Shown here: positions 44,069-51,785 of the stretch, piece after piece
How the letters are laid out: each line of letters opens with the position of its first letter
Numbering within the stretch: position 1 is the stretch's first letter
Source: Vogesella sp. XCS3
GTDB taxonomy: Bacteria; Pseudomonadota; Gammaproteobacteria; Burkholderiales; Chromobacteriaceae
Direction: 5' to 3'
Assembly: GCF_020616155.1 (NCBI RefSeq)
Contig: NZ_CP085530.1
Coordinates: forward strand, 2,996,001 to 3,060,000
Length of the DNA stretch: 64,000 bases
Position numbers and translations under genes: made by a program
The notes under the pieces: generated by a model
What the model was told of the DNA's origin: nothing
What the model saw: the letters and a program-made list of their open reading frames with translations, nothing else
The model's database searches: none

Positions 44069-44555
44069 GCCCGGATAAGCCGTAGGCGCATCCGGGTAAC
44101 GAGGGGCGCGGCCAACGGGATGGGTGGCCTGATGGGTAGGTTGGGTTGAGTGAAATGAAGCCCAACGTTTACCGCGTTGATGAACCGCTGCGCGGTGCTG
44201 CTTACATGCCGCTGTCGAGCGGCAGCGAGGTTCTTTCTTTTGCGTCGCCAAAAGAAAGAACCCAAAGAAAAGGCGACCCGGGGCTGCTCGAAACCCCGGC
44301 TGGCAACGCAGCGCCAGGGCGCCGCCGAACTCGCCCTTCGCTAACGGCTCAGGGCTCAGACAAATCGGCGTCTTAAAACCCTGGTGCTACGCCGCCAACC
44401 GGCTCGCGCCAACGGGATGGGCGGCGTCGGTCAGGTTTGGTGATGTGAGATAAGTTGGATCAGTGGAACGCATCTGGGGGACAAGGTAAGTGGTATATGT
44501 TGGGCTTCGCTAGTGCAGCTCAACCTACAGGCTACGGGCTAAAACCGGTGATAAA
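44069..44555. repeat. Mosaic of extragenic repeats flanking the AT-rich orphan gene
   Basis: This 501-bp gene-free stretch consists of known-looking repeat pieces. A short REP-like CCCGGATAAGCCGTAGGCGC lies at 44071. A perfect hairpin TTCTTTCTTTTG / CAAAAGAAAGAA is at 44231-44260. GCCAACGGGATGGG occurs twice, near 44113 and 44407. A TAGGTTGGGTTGAG...GAAGCCCAACG segment near 44135 recurs inverted near 44497-44532. No gene is visible. Such mosaics are common landing sites for foreign DNA. Confidence 0.65.
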
Positions 44556-44563
44556 GGTTATAT

Positions 44564-45427
44564 ATGGCAACCTTCTTTCATGGCGAACATGAAATTTCAA
44601 TTCCGTTTTTCTCGGATATTGATTTGAAGAAATATTTTGATCAGGGTGCTCTGATTATTGATTTTGTTGGTGAGGTTGTTGTCCTCGCGGCTGATCCTCG
44701 AGTCGATGCAAGACTGGCTAAAGTGAAAAATACATTGCTAGTTGATGGCCACTCTTTTGCCGCAAATCATAGAGTTCTAATCGAAGTTTCAGAGTATTGT
44801 TTGAATTCGTTTGTTTTGCCTGAGTTGCAAGAGTGGTCTTGGAAAGTAACGGCAGTTATGTATGACAAACCGGCCGATAAATTTTCCAAATCAATGTGCA
44901 GAACATTATTTTATGAATCAGAAAAAGGCAAGATTAGCCTTGATAGGGCTGTCGGACTCATTGCGGAATTCGTGAGGCTTACTCATGAAGCTGATTTGAC
45001 TCCTGAGCATAAGTATAAATTTGATAGATTTTATGCGCATGATGTTTTGTTGAAAGGCGTGCCGAATAAACTAAGTAAAGATTTGTATAAGGATTGTGCG
45101 AGAAGTTTAGGTTTTCTACCTTACTCTGATGCTAAAGTAAGTGAATTTGCTAGAAATTTCCATAAATTTCCATATTCTTGTGATTATTTGCCAGCGGAGA
45201 AGATAGCTGAGATAACAGTGCATCTGCGGCGGGCTGAAACTATTTTATCAAGCAAGGCGAGTTTGTATAACAAGCCTCGTAACCCAATGGATATAATCAA
45301 GGCTACTGGGGCTGAGTGTTACTTTTGTGGGGTGAAAGGTGTTTTCGGGTATCCTCCTTTTACTTCGTTCATGTCACAAGTTTGGCAGTCACAGGTATGT
45401 GATGATTGTCTCAGTAAGAAGATCTAA
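44564..45427 (+). CDS. AT-rich orphan gene with a C-terminal zinc-finger-like Cys set, function unknown
   Basis: A 287-residue protein that I cannot place in a family. The base composition is strikingly lower in GC than its neighbours: codons end mostly in A or T, against G or C elsewhere. The C terminus has CYFCG and CDDC pairs (near residues 257-260 and 279-282) that could hold a zinc ion in the style of HNH or other small zinc domains, although no HNH histidines are visible. There is no signal peptide or membrane helix. It sits between a repeat mosaic and a pgl-type gene, 3 bp from the latter. It looks like recently acquired DNA. Confidence 0.72.
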   Translation: MATFFHGEHEISIPFFSDIDLKKYFDQGALIIDFVGEVVVLAADPRVDARLAKVKNTLLVDGHSFAANHRVLIEVSEYCLNSFVLPELQEWSWKVTAVMYDKPADKFSKSMCRTLFYESEKGKISLDRAVGLIAEFVRLTHEADLTPEHKYKFDRFYAHDVLLKGVPNKLSKDLYKDCARSLGFLPYSDAKVSEFARNFHKFPYSCDYLPAEKIAEITVHLRRAETILSSKASLYNKPRNPMDIIKATGAECYFCGVKGVFGYPPFTSFMSQVWQSQVCDDCLSKKI

Positions 45428-45430
45428 AAA

Positions 45431-46594
45431 ATGTTTGAGCAGAAATTCCTCCCCTTCGCCCTGCCGGATATCGGCGAGGACGAGATCAATGAAGTGGTCG
45501 ACGCACTGCGTTCCGGCTGGGTGACCACCGGCCCGAAAACCCGCCAGTTCGAGGCGGATTTTGCTGCCTACATTGGCGGCGGGGTGGAGGCCATCGCGGT
45601 GAATTCCGCCACCGCCGGCCTGCACCTGGCGCTGGAAGCGGTGGGGGTGAAAGAGGGCGACGAGGTGATCGTGCCCAGCTACACCTTTACCGCCACCGCC
45701 GAGGTGGTGCGCTACCTGGGCGCGCACCCGGTGTGTGTGGACGTGGACGCTGCCACCTTCAACATCCGTCCGGACGCCATCCGCGCCGCCATCACCGACA
45801 AGACCCGCGCCATCATTCCGGTGCACTTTGCCGGCCTGGCCTGCGATATGGACGCCATCATCGCCATCGCGCGTGAGCACGGGCTGAAGGTGGTGGAAGA
45901 CGCCGCCCACGCCATGCCCACCTACTACAAGGGCACGCTGGTGGGGGCGCTGGATTCCGACGTGACGGTGTTCAGCTTCTACGCCAACAAGACCATGACC
46001 ACCGGCGAAGGCGGCATGGTGGTATCGCGCCACGCCGACATCATCGCCCGCTGCAAGGTAATGCGCCTGCACGGCATCAGCCGCGACGCTTTCGACCGCT
46101 ATACCTCCAAGACCCCGGCCTGGTACTACGAAGTGGTGGCCCCGGGCTACAAGTACAATATGCCGGATACCGCCGCGGCGATGGGCATCCACCAGCTGAA
46201 GAAGATCGACGCTTTCCTGCAAAAGCGCGAGGCGATGGCCGCGCGCTACGACGCCGAGCTGGCCGGCTTGCCGCTGACCCTGCCCGCGCACCCGGCCGAC
46301 GCCGGCAGCAACCACGCCTGGCACCTGTACCCGGTGCGCCTGCAGCCGCAGGCCGGCATCAGCCGCGATGATTTCATCGTGAAAATGGCCGAACTGGGCA
46401 TTGGCTGCTCGGTGCATTTCATTCCGCTGCACCGCCAGCCGGTATGGCGCGACACCTACGGCCTGACGCGCGAGCAGTTCCCGGTGGCCGACGCGGCGTT
46501 TGAAGCCGAAGTGACGCTGCCGCTGTACACCCGCATGAGCGACGACGACCAGACCCGCGTCATCGCCGCCGTGCGTCAGCTGCTGGGGCAGTGA
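45431..46594 (+). CDS. pgl-type UDP-4-amino-4,6-dideoxy-GlcNAc aminotransferase
   Basis: A 387-residue DegT-family PLP enzyme, probably transaminating UDP-4-keto-6-deoxy-GlcNAc, as Neisseria PglC and Campylobacter PglE do. The start [30 protein letters not shown] is typical; EDAAHAMPT and the PLP lysine in [15 protein letters not shown] (about residue 190) are present, with the C-terminal [15 protein letters not shown]. It would use the product of the dehydratase at 47693. It is 3 bp after the orphan gene and overlaps the phosphoglycosyl transferase by one base. Confidence 0.9.
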   Translation: MFEQKFLPFALPDIGEDEINEVVDALRSGWVTTGPKTRQFEADFAAYIGGGVEAIAVNSATAGLHLALEAVGVKEGDEVIVPSYTFTATAEVVRYLGAHPVCVDVDAATFNIRPDAIRAAITDKTRAIIPVHFAGLACDMDAIIAIAREHGLKVVEDAAHAMPTYYKGTLVGALDSDVTVFSFYANKTMTTGEGGMVVSRHADIIARCKVMRLHGISRDAFDRYTSKTPAWYYEVVAPGYKYNMPDTAAAMGIHQLKKIDAFLQKREAMAARYDAELAGLPLTLPAHPADAGSNHAWHLYPVRLQPQAGISRDDFIVKMAELGIGCSVHFIPLHRQPVWRDTYGLTREQFPVADAAFEAEVTLPLYTRMSDDDQTRVIAAVRQLLGQ

Positions 46595-47289
46595 TGCGCG
46601 ATCCGCAACAAGACCGCCAAAGCGCCGCCAGCGGCCCGGGCGCCATGTCTCCAGACACGCTGCGGCCAACGTTGGCCGCACGCCCCGGCTCGGCGCTGGC
46701 CAAGCGCCTGTTCGACCTGGTGGCGGTGCTGGCCGGCCTGTGGCTGATCTGGCCGCTGCTGTTGGCCATCGCGCTGTGGGTAAAGCTGGATTCGCCCGGC
46801 CCGGTGTTCTTCCGCCAGGTGCGGGTAGGGCGCGGCGGCCAGCTGTTCCGCATCCACAAGTTCCGCACCATGAAGATCGGTGCCGAAGCCGCCGGCCAGC
46901 TGACGGTGGGTGCCGACCAGCGCGTCACGCGCGCCGGCCACCTGCTGCGCAAGACCAAGCTGGACGAGCTGCCGCAGCTGCTGGACGTGCTGTACGGCGA
47001 CATGAGCCTGGTGGGCCCGCGCCCCGAGGTGCCCAAATACGTGGCGCACTACCCGGATAGCGTGAAGGACATCGTGCTGTCGGTACGCCCCGGCATTACC
47101 GACTGGGCGTCGATCCGCATGATCGACGAGAACGAAATACTGGGCAAAGCCGCCGACCCGGAACGCGCCTATATCGAGCAGGTACTGCCGGAAAAGCTGG
47201 GCTACTACGTGCGCTACGCACAAAGCCACACACTGGCCGGCGACGTGCAGATTATCGTTGCTACCTTGCTGAAGATTGTTACCCGCTGA
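46594..47289 (+). CDS. Phosphoglycosyl transferase (initiating sugar transferase)
   Basis: A 231-residue monotopic-type phosphoglycosyl transferase that would load the first sugar-phosphate onto undecaprenyl phosphate, starting the glycan. One re-entrant hydrophobic helix is visible (VLAGLWLIWPLLLAIALW), then FFRQVRVGRGGQLFRIHKFRTMK and the catalytic Asp-Glu pair in KTKLDELPQLLDVLYGDMSLVGPRPE (region about 130-156). The N-terminal 30 residues are not conserved; within them a perfect 20-bp palindrome of the dispersed word encodes Leu-Arg-Pro-Thr-Leu-Ala-Ala. ATG 46594 overlaps the aminotransferase stop; an internal ATG at 46645 is possible. Confidence 0.9.
   Translation: MRDPQQDRQSAASGPGAMSPDTLRPTLAARPGSALAKRLFDLVAVLAGLWLIWPLLLAIALWVKLDSPGPVFFRQVRVGRGGQLFRIHKFRTMKIGAEAAGQLTVGADQRVTRAGHLLRKTKLDELPQLLDVLYGDMSLVGPRPEVPKYVAHYPDSVKDIVLSVRPGITDWASIRMIDENEILGKAADPERAYIEQVLPEKLGYYVRYAQSHTLAGDVQIIVATLLKIVTR
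46661..46680. repeat. Perfect 20-bp palindrome of two head-to-head dispersed words
   Basis: TGCGGCCAACGTTGGCCGCA: two complete copies of the 9-mer in inverted orientation sharing a central CG, inside the coding region of the phosphoglycosyl transferase. A nearly identical one lies at 14250-14269, ending in G instead of A. Confidence 0.95.
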
Positions 47290-47302
47290 CAGGACAACAA
47301 GC

Positions 47303-47662
47303 ATGAGCCGACCGGAACAGACTTACCGCGGCAGCTGCCACTGCGGCGCCGTGCAGTTCGAGATCACCACCGACTTTCCCGAACTGACCATGTGCGACTG
47401 CTCGCTGTGTCGCAAGAAAAACGCGCTGATGGTGAAGGTGCACGAGAGCCGTTTCACTTTGCTGGCCGGTGCCGAGCAGCTGGCCGAGTACCAGTTTCAT
47501 ACCCATACCGCCCGCCATTTCTTTTGCAAGGTGTGCGGCATTTACCCGTTCCACCGCAAGCGCGTGACGCCGGATAACTTCGGTATCAACGTGTTTTGCC
47601 TGGATGATTTCGACCCGGCCGGCATTCCGGTGCGCCAGGCCGTTGGCGCGGCCATGCCTTGA
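47303..47662 (+). CDS. GFA-family (CENP-V/GFA domain) zinc protein
   Basis: A 119-residue protein of the GFA/CENP-V fold, related to glutathione-dependent formaldehyde-activating enzyme. Zinc-ligand cysteines are visible in CHCG (about 12-15), CDCSLC (about 31-36) and CKVCG (about 75-79). The cellular role of such stand-alone GFA proteins is often unknown. It lies between the phosphoglycosyl transferase and dehydratase genes but has no obvious part in glycan assembly. ATG 47303 was chosen for the GACAGGACA site and the family start. Confidence 0.85.
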   Translation: MSRPEQTYRGSCHCGAVQFEITTDFPELTMCDCSLCRKKNALMVKVHESRFTLLAGAEQLAEYQFHTHTARHFFCKVCGIYPFHRKRVTPDNFGINVFCLDDFDPAGIPVRQAVGAAMP

Positions 47663-47692
47663 GCCGGCGCGCTGCTGAGACAAAAGGTTTAC

Positions 47693-49576
47693 ATGCTGGA
47701 AAAACTGCTTTCCTTCTCGCGCCACCACAAGATGGCGCTGCTGATGCTGCTGGATGCGCTGCTGCTGCCGCTGGCGATGTGGAGCGCAGTGCTGCTGCGC
47801 CTGGGCGGCAACTGGGACCCGAAGCTGGACCCGTATCTGTGGATTTTCGCCGTGCCGCCGCTGTGGGTGTTGCCCATCTTCATCAAGCTGGGCCTGTACC
47901 GTGCGGTGCTGAAGTTTCTGGACGACCGCATCGTCTACACCGTGTTTGTCGGCGTGTCGCTGTCGGTGCTGGTGCTGATGGCGGTGATCCTGATGGCGGG
48001 TATTGGCGCCTTTCCGCGCACCTCCATCATCATCTTCTGGGTGTTCGCCATGGCCTACATCGGCGGCAGCCGCTTCCTGCTGCGCGGGGTGGTGCGCCGT
48101 ATCGACGCGCTGGACGCGCCGCGCCGGCCGGTGCTGATCTACGGTGCCGGCCGCGCCGGCCTGCAGCTGATGGCCGGCCTGCTGGAAGGGCGCGAGTACC
48201 GCCCGATGGCGTTTGTGGACGATAACCCGCAGCTGTGGCGCCGCACCTTCCGCGGCCTGGCGGTGCACGGCCCGCACGAGCTGCCGCAGCTGCTGCAGGA
48301 CACCGAGGCCGAGCTGATCCTGCTGGCCATCCCGTCGGCCAGCCGTGGCCGCCACCGCGAGATACTGGAAAAACTGGAACCGCTGCACGTGCCGATCAAG
48401 CGCCTGCCGGGCATGGCAGACCTGGTATCCGGCGAGGTGCGCGTCACCGAGCTGCGAGAGGTGGGCATCGACGACCTGTTGGGCCGCGACCCGGTACCGC
48501 CGCAGCCCGAGCTGCTGGCGGCCAACATCGCCGGCAAGGTGGTGATGGTCACCGGCGCGGGCGGGTCGATTGGCTCCGAGCTGTGCCGCCAGATCGTGCG
48601 GCAGAAGCCGGCGCGCATCGTGCTGTTCGAGGCCAGCGAGTACGCGCTGTACGCCATCGACCAGGAGCTGGCCAAGCTGGCGCCGGCGGTGCCGCGGGTA
48701 CCGTTCCTGGGCAGCGTTACCGACTACCCGCGCCTGCTGGCGGTACTGCAGGGCATGCGCGTGGACACCGTCTACCACGCTGCCGCCTACAAGCACGTGC
48801 CGATGGTGGAACACAACCCGGTGGCCGGTATCGTCAACAACGCCTTTGGCACCGACACCTGCGCCCGCGCCGCCGAAGACGCCGGCGTGGCCACTTTTGT
48901 GCTGATCTCTACCGACAAGGCCGTGCGGCCAACCAATGTGATGGGCGCCACCAAACGCCTGGCCGAGCTCGCGCTGCAGGCGCGCCACGCGGCCGGCAGC
49001 CGCACCCGCTTCGTGATGGTGCGTTTTGGCAATGTGCTGGGCAGTTCCGGCTCGGTGGTGCCGCTGTTCAAGCAGCAGATCGCCAGCGGCGGCCCAGTGA
49101 CGCTGACGCACCCGGAGATTACCCGCTACTTCATGACCATTCCCGAGGCGGCGCAGTTGGTGATCCAGGCTGGCGCGATGGGGCAGGGCGGCGACGTGTT
49201 CGTGCTGGACATGGGCGAGCCGGTACGCATCATCGACCTGGCGCGGCGCATGATTCATCTGTCCGGCTTGCAGGTGCGCGACGAGCGCAACCCGCAAGGC
49301 GACGTGGAGATTCGCTGCACCGGCCTGCGCCCGGGTGAAAAGCTGTACGAAGAGCTGCTGATCGGCGACAACGTGCTGCCTACCGACCACCCGCGCATCC
49401 TGCGTGCGCAGGAATACCACCTGGCACCGGCCGAGCTGGCACAGCATATGGCGGCCTTGCGTGCGGCGTGCGATGCGCTGGACGCGGCACAGGCCTTTGC
49501 GCTGATGCAGGGCGTGGTGCACGAGTTCAAAGCGGCCGAGGCCACCGTGGACTGGCTGGTACAGGCGCGGCGCTAG
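47693..49576 (+). CDS. UDP-GlcNAc 4,6-dehydratase, membrane type (WbpM/PglF/PglD family)
   Basis: A 627-residue membrane dehydratase converting UDP-GlcNAc to UDP-2-acetamido-2,6-dideoxy-4-hexulose, the first step toward bacillosamine, QuiNAc or FucNAc. Four membrane helices fill about residues 14-125. A first Rossmann domain (PVLIYGAGRAGLQLM) and a catalytic SDR domain (VVMVTGAGGSIGSELC at about residue 283) follow. The altered active-site motif STDKAVRPTNVMGATKR has Met and Lys, matching the unusual triad of WbpM. It is the last gene of the locus. Together with the aminotransferase and phosphoglycosyl transferase it forms the three-enzyme core of pgl-type glycosylation. Confidence 0.92.
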   Translation: MLEKLLSFSRHHKMALLMLLDALLLPLAMWSAVLLRLGGNWDPKLDPYLWIFAVPPLWVLPIFIKLGLYRAVLKFLDDRIVYTVFVGVSLSVLVLMAVILMAGIGAFPRTSIIIFWVFAMAYIGGSRFLLRGVVRRIDALDAPRRPVLIYGAGRAGLQLMAGLLEGREYRPMAFVDDNPQLWRRTFRGLAVHGPHELPQLLQDTEAELILLAIPSASRGRHREILEKLEPLHVPIKRLPGMADLVSGEVRVTELREVGIDDLLGRDPVPPQPELLAANIAGKVVMVTGAGGSIGSELCRQIVRQKPARIVLFEASEYALYAIDQELAKLAPAVPRVPFLGSVTDYPRLLAVLQGMRVDTVYHAAAYKHVPMVEHNPVAGIVNNAFGTDTCARAAEDAGVATFVLISTDKAVRPTNVMGATKRLAELALQARHAAGSRTRFVMVRFGNVLGSSGSVVPLFKQQIASGGPVTLTHPEITRYFMTIPEAAQLVIQAGAMGQGGDVFVLDMGEPVRIIDLARRMIHLSGLQVRDERNPQGDVEIRCTGLRPGEKLYEELLIGDNVLPTDHPRILRAQEYHLAPAELAQHMAALRAACDALDAAQAFALMQGVVHEFKAAEATVDWLVQARR

Positions 49577-49605
49577 TACGTACCGACAGCGCTTTGCTGC
49601 ATCAA

Positions 49606-49643
49606 CGCACAAGGCCCGCCGGCAATGCCGGCGGGCCTTGTGC
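49606..49643. terminator. Terminator at the end of the glycan locus
   Basis: Perfect long stem GCACAAGGCCCGCCGGC / GCCGGCGGGCCTTGTGC with a short AAT loop, 30 bp after the last glycan gene. It is very stable and could serve both strands. Confidence 0.85.
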
Positions 49644-49650
49644 TTGCCTA

Positions 49651-49676
49651 GTTGGCCGCATTGCCTGCGGCCAACC
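49651..49676. terminator. Hairpin formed by an inverted pair of the dispersed word
   Basis: GTTGGCCGCA / TGCGGCCAAC with a 5-nt TTGCC loop, between the glycan locus and the convergent secreted hydrolase gene, 4 bp from its stop. This is the second terminator-type pair in the window. Confidence 0.75.
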
Positions 49677-49679
49677 GTC

Positions 49680-50447
49680 TTACCCTGCTTTCTGGCTCAC
49701 TTGCTGCAGGATGGTGCTGCTGGTGGCGTAGTCCTTGTTCAGGTAAATCTTGGCAAACGAGTGCCCCAGCAGGTCGCTGATCGGGTGGAAACCGATGCTG
49801 GCGTTGGCCGGCAGCACGTTTTTCACCACGCGCAGGCCGTTGATCACCTGGTCCCAGCTGGAGGTGACGTAGCTCGATTGCGGCAGCACGTATTGCGCCG
49901 GCGTGGCCACGCCCACCGTCACCACCTTGCCCAGCGCTTTTTCCGGGCCGCCTACCAGCAGGTTCTGCCCCACGTTGGCGTACAGATTACCCTGCGAGTG
50001 CGCTACCAGCACCACCTTGCGGCCCTCGCCCAGATAACGGCGGTACATGCCCACGTGTTGCGGCAGCTCGGTCATTTGTTGCTCGCCGGCAAAGCTGTTC
50101 ACGTAGCTGTCTACCATCGCCTGGCTCATCCAGCCCGGCTGCGCGGCGCCGCCGTCCACGTAGCGCCAGAAGTCGCGCGCGCTTTGTGTTTCCTGGTTTT
50201 TCTGGCGGAACACCTGCTGCAGGTCGGCAAAGAAGCCGTTGGTGGCGTTGTAGGCGTTGCCATAAACGTAGCCCTTGTCCAGCTTGCGTGCCTGCAGGCT
50301 GCTTTTCAGCAGCTGCAGGCTGGCGACGGCGTCGTCAAACGTGTTCTGGATGCCGTTGACGTAGACCACGGCCGCCGGCGCGGCGTGGGCGCTGCCGGCG
50401 ATGGCCAGCAGCAGGGTGGCGGCGAGTGTGCTAGTGCGTGTGTGCAT
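49680..50447 (-). CDS. Secreted alpha/beta-hydrolase (lipase-like)
   Basis: A 255-residue exported protein with a clean signal peptide (MHTRTSTLAATLLLAIAGSAHA, cleavage near residue 22). The nucleophile elbow reads VAHSQGNL (A-H-S-Q-G), typical of lipases and esterases. The strand before it (KVVLVAHS) and the oxyanion region (VVYVNGIQNTF) fit the fold. An Asp and a His for the triad are plausible (HSFAKIYLN) but not proven. The substrate is unknown. The longer frame to 50627 lacks conservation; ATG 50447 gives the signal peptide. Confidence 0.8.
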   Translation of the reverse strand: MHTRTSTLAATLLLAIAGSAHAAPAAVVYVNGIQNTFDDAVASLQLLKSSLQARKLDKGYVYGNAYNATNGFFADLQQVFRQKNQETQSARDFWRYVDGGAAQPGWMSQAMVDSYVNSFAGEQQMTELPQHVGMYRRYLGEGRKVVLVAHSQGNLYANVGQNLLVGGPEKALGKVVTVGVATPAQYVLPQSSYVTSSWDQVINGLRVVKNVLPANASIGFHPISDLLGHSFAKIYLNKDYATSSTILQQVSQKAG

Positions 50448-50470
50448 GGGTGTCTCCCGAAGTGCGTTGC

Positions 50471-51019
50471 TTAGGGTTGTGTTACCGGTGCCGTACGGCA
50501 GGCTTCGGCGCCGGGGTCGGCAAAGTACTGGCCGGCGGCCAGCCCTTGAAAGCGGATATAGGCGTCGCTGTCGGCCGGGCGGCTCAGCATTTCGGCACGC
50601 GCGGCGATGATCTGGTCGTAGGCCCATTGCTGGTCCTGGCCGCTGCTTTCCAGCGTGGCCGGGTCCATGACGCAGGCAATGGCGCGGGCGATGCGTACAC
50701 CGGCGCGGTGGGCACTAGCCTGGTCGTGCACCTCGTGTATGGCTTGCGCCCAGCCTGCGGCCAACTGCTGCATGGCTTGGTGTAGCAGCGGGTTGCTGCC
50801 GTAGCGCGCGGCCAGCCATGTCTGCATCTCGTCCGGCACGGCGTTGGCCGGGCGTGTTGCTGCTACCGGCATGGCCGGTATGGCGGGCAGGGGCAGGGCT
50901 GCCGCGGTGGCTGCCGCAGCTGCCGGGCTGGCCTGCGGCGCAGGGGCGGTATCGGGCGTAGCCGGCCATAACAGCCACGCCAGCAATACGCTGGCGCACA
51001 GGGTAATCAGGTAAGGCAT
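50471..51019 (-). CDS. Exported or membrane-anchored hypothetical protein
   Basis: A 182-residue protein starting with MPYLITLCASVLLAWLLWP, a signal anchor or signal peptide, followed by an Ala/Pro-rich linker (about residues 22-55) and a soluble domain. The domain has two cysteines (CVMDP and EACRT). No family is recognised. It is 24 bp upstream of the secreted hydrolase gene on the same strand, so the two are probably one operon, and it may help or inhibit the hydrolase as lipase chaperones do; that is only an idea from the gene order. Its start is ATG 51019; the longer frame has no coding character. Confidence 0.6.
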   Translation of the reverse strand: MPYLITLCASVLLAWLLWPATPDTAPAPQASPAAAAATAAALPLPAIPAMPVAATRPANAVPDEMQTWLAARYGSNPLLHQAMQQLAAGWAQAIHEVHDQASAHRAGVRIARAIACVMDPATLESSGQDQQWAYDQIIAARAEMLSRPADSDAYIRFQGLAAGQYFADPGAEACRTAPVTQP

Positions 51020-51219
51020 GGGCGGTTCCGGGTGGGGGCTGGGGACACTATGCCGCGGTTTTATGTCGATAATTAAACGTTTGTTAGCCATTATCGAAAT
51101 GTGCATTTGCAGCATGTCGACATATTGCAACAAAGGCGCAATACCGCGCCTGGCCTGGCTTTGCGTGGTGCTCAGCACGGGCGATGCATAGCGATTTTAC
51201 GATTGGTATGCACAGCTAT

Positions 51220-51298
51220 CTTGCAATACACAGTAGTGCGCTGCTAGGATAAAACCATCATCAGCGGCGCAGTGCCGGCTGGTTCCTTGTATTGCAAG
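51220..51298. promoter_or_regulatory. Inverted repeat upstream of the PadR operon
   Basis: Perfect 11-bp arms, CTTGCAATACA at 51220-51230 and TGTATTGCAAG at 51288-51298, 57 bp apart. They border the region where the promoter of the leader ORF and PadR gene should lie. The right arm ends 17 bp before the leader start. A half-match (CATATTGCAA) is near 51120. PadR regulators bind such palindromic half-sites, so autoregulation by looping is plausible. The rest of the gene-free stretch 51020-51315 is AT-rich with no gene. Confidence 0.6.
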
Positions 51299-51315
51299 GT
51301 AGTGAGGAGACGACG

Positions 51316-51456
51316 ATGAGATCACCCATAACAGGCCATGCGCGGGCGGCTACGCCATACACCCAATCGCAGCAAGCCAGCCGCAGCCTGTGCGCTGGCG
51401 GCAAGCCGGCTGGGCGCCACGCAGCGCGCCGGGCTGGGGAAGGACGCGCTGCATGA
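51316..51456 (+). CDS. Possible 46-residue leader peptide overlapping padR
   Basis: A short frame starting ATG AGA TCA, with a good GAGGAG site 7-12 bp upstream, and ending in a TGA that overlaps the PadR ATG (ATGA). The product is basic (rich in Arg, Ala, Gly) with no motif. It may exist only to couple or regulate translation of the PadR gene. It is too short to be judged by codon use alone, and the PadR gene also has its own AAGGA site. Confidence 0.4.
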   Translation: MRSPITGHARAATPYTQSQQASRSLCAGGKPAGRHAARRAGEGRAA

Positions 51457-51785
51457 AGACGCAATTACGCAAAGGCACGCTGGAGATGTGCGTGCTGGCG
51501 GTGCTGGCCCGGCACGATAGCTATGTGTACGAGATCGTCAGCACGCTGGCGCAAAGCATGGACATCAGCGAAGGCACCATCTACCCGCTGATGCGGCGGC
51601 TGCAGGGCGACGACTGGGTCAGCACCTATCTGGTGGAGTCGGCCAGCGGGCCGGCGCGCAAGTACTACCGGCTGACGCCGGCCGGTGGCGAGGCGCTGGC
51701 CGCCATGCGCCGGGAATGGGGCAGCTTCGTTGCCGAGATCAATGCCGTGCTGGGGCAGCCCCGGCCAGAAGGAGACACACCATGA
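51453..51785 (+). CDS. PadR-family transcriptional regulator
   Basis: A 110-residue PadR-type winged helix regulator. The pattern KTQLRKGTLEMCVLAVLARHDSYVYEIV, then ISEGTIYPLMRRLQGDDWVSTYLVESASGPARKYYRLTPAG (about residues 2-90), is typical of the short s1-type PadR with a C-terminal dimerisation helix. Such proteins are nearly always followed by a HAAS-type membrane protein, and this is true here: the stop overlaps the ATG of the next gene. The effector is unknown. ATG 51453 has an AAGGA site. Confidence 0.9.
   Translation: MKTQLRKGTLEMCVLAVLARHDSYVYEIVSTLAQSMDISEGTIYPLMRRLQGDDWVSTYLVESASGPARKYYRLTPAGGEALAAMRREWGSFVAEINAVLGQPRPEGDTP

Noticed and set aside
47279..49612. A 777-codon minus-strand frame opposite the GFA and dehydratase genes, and a 575-codon one opposite rng
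   Set aside because: Both mirror strong genes codon by codon and look like shadow translations; no family features or ribosome sites.
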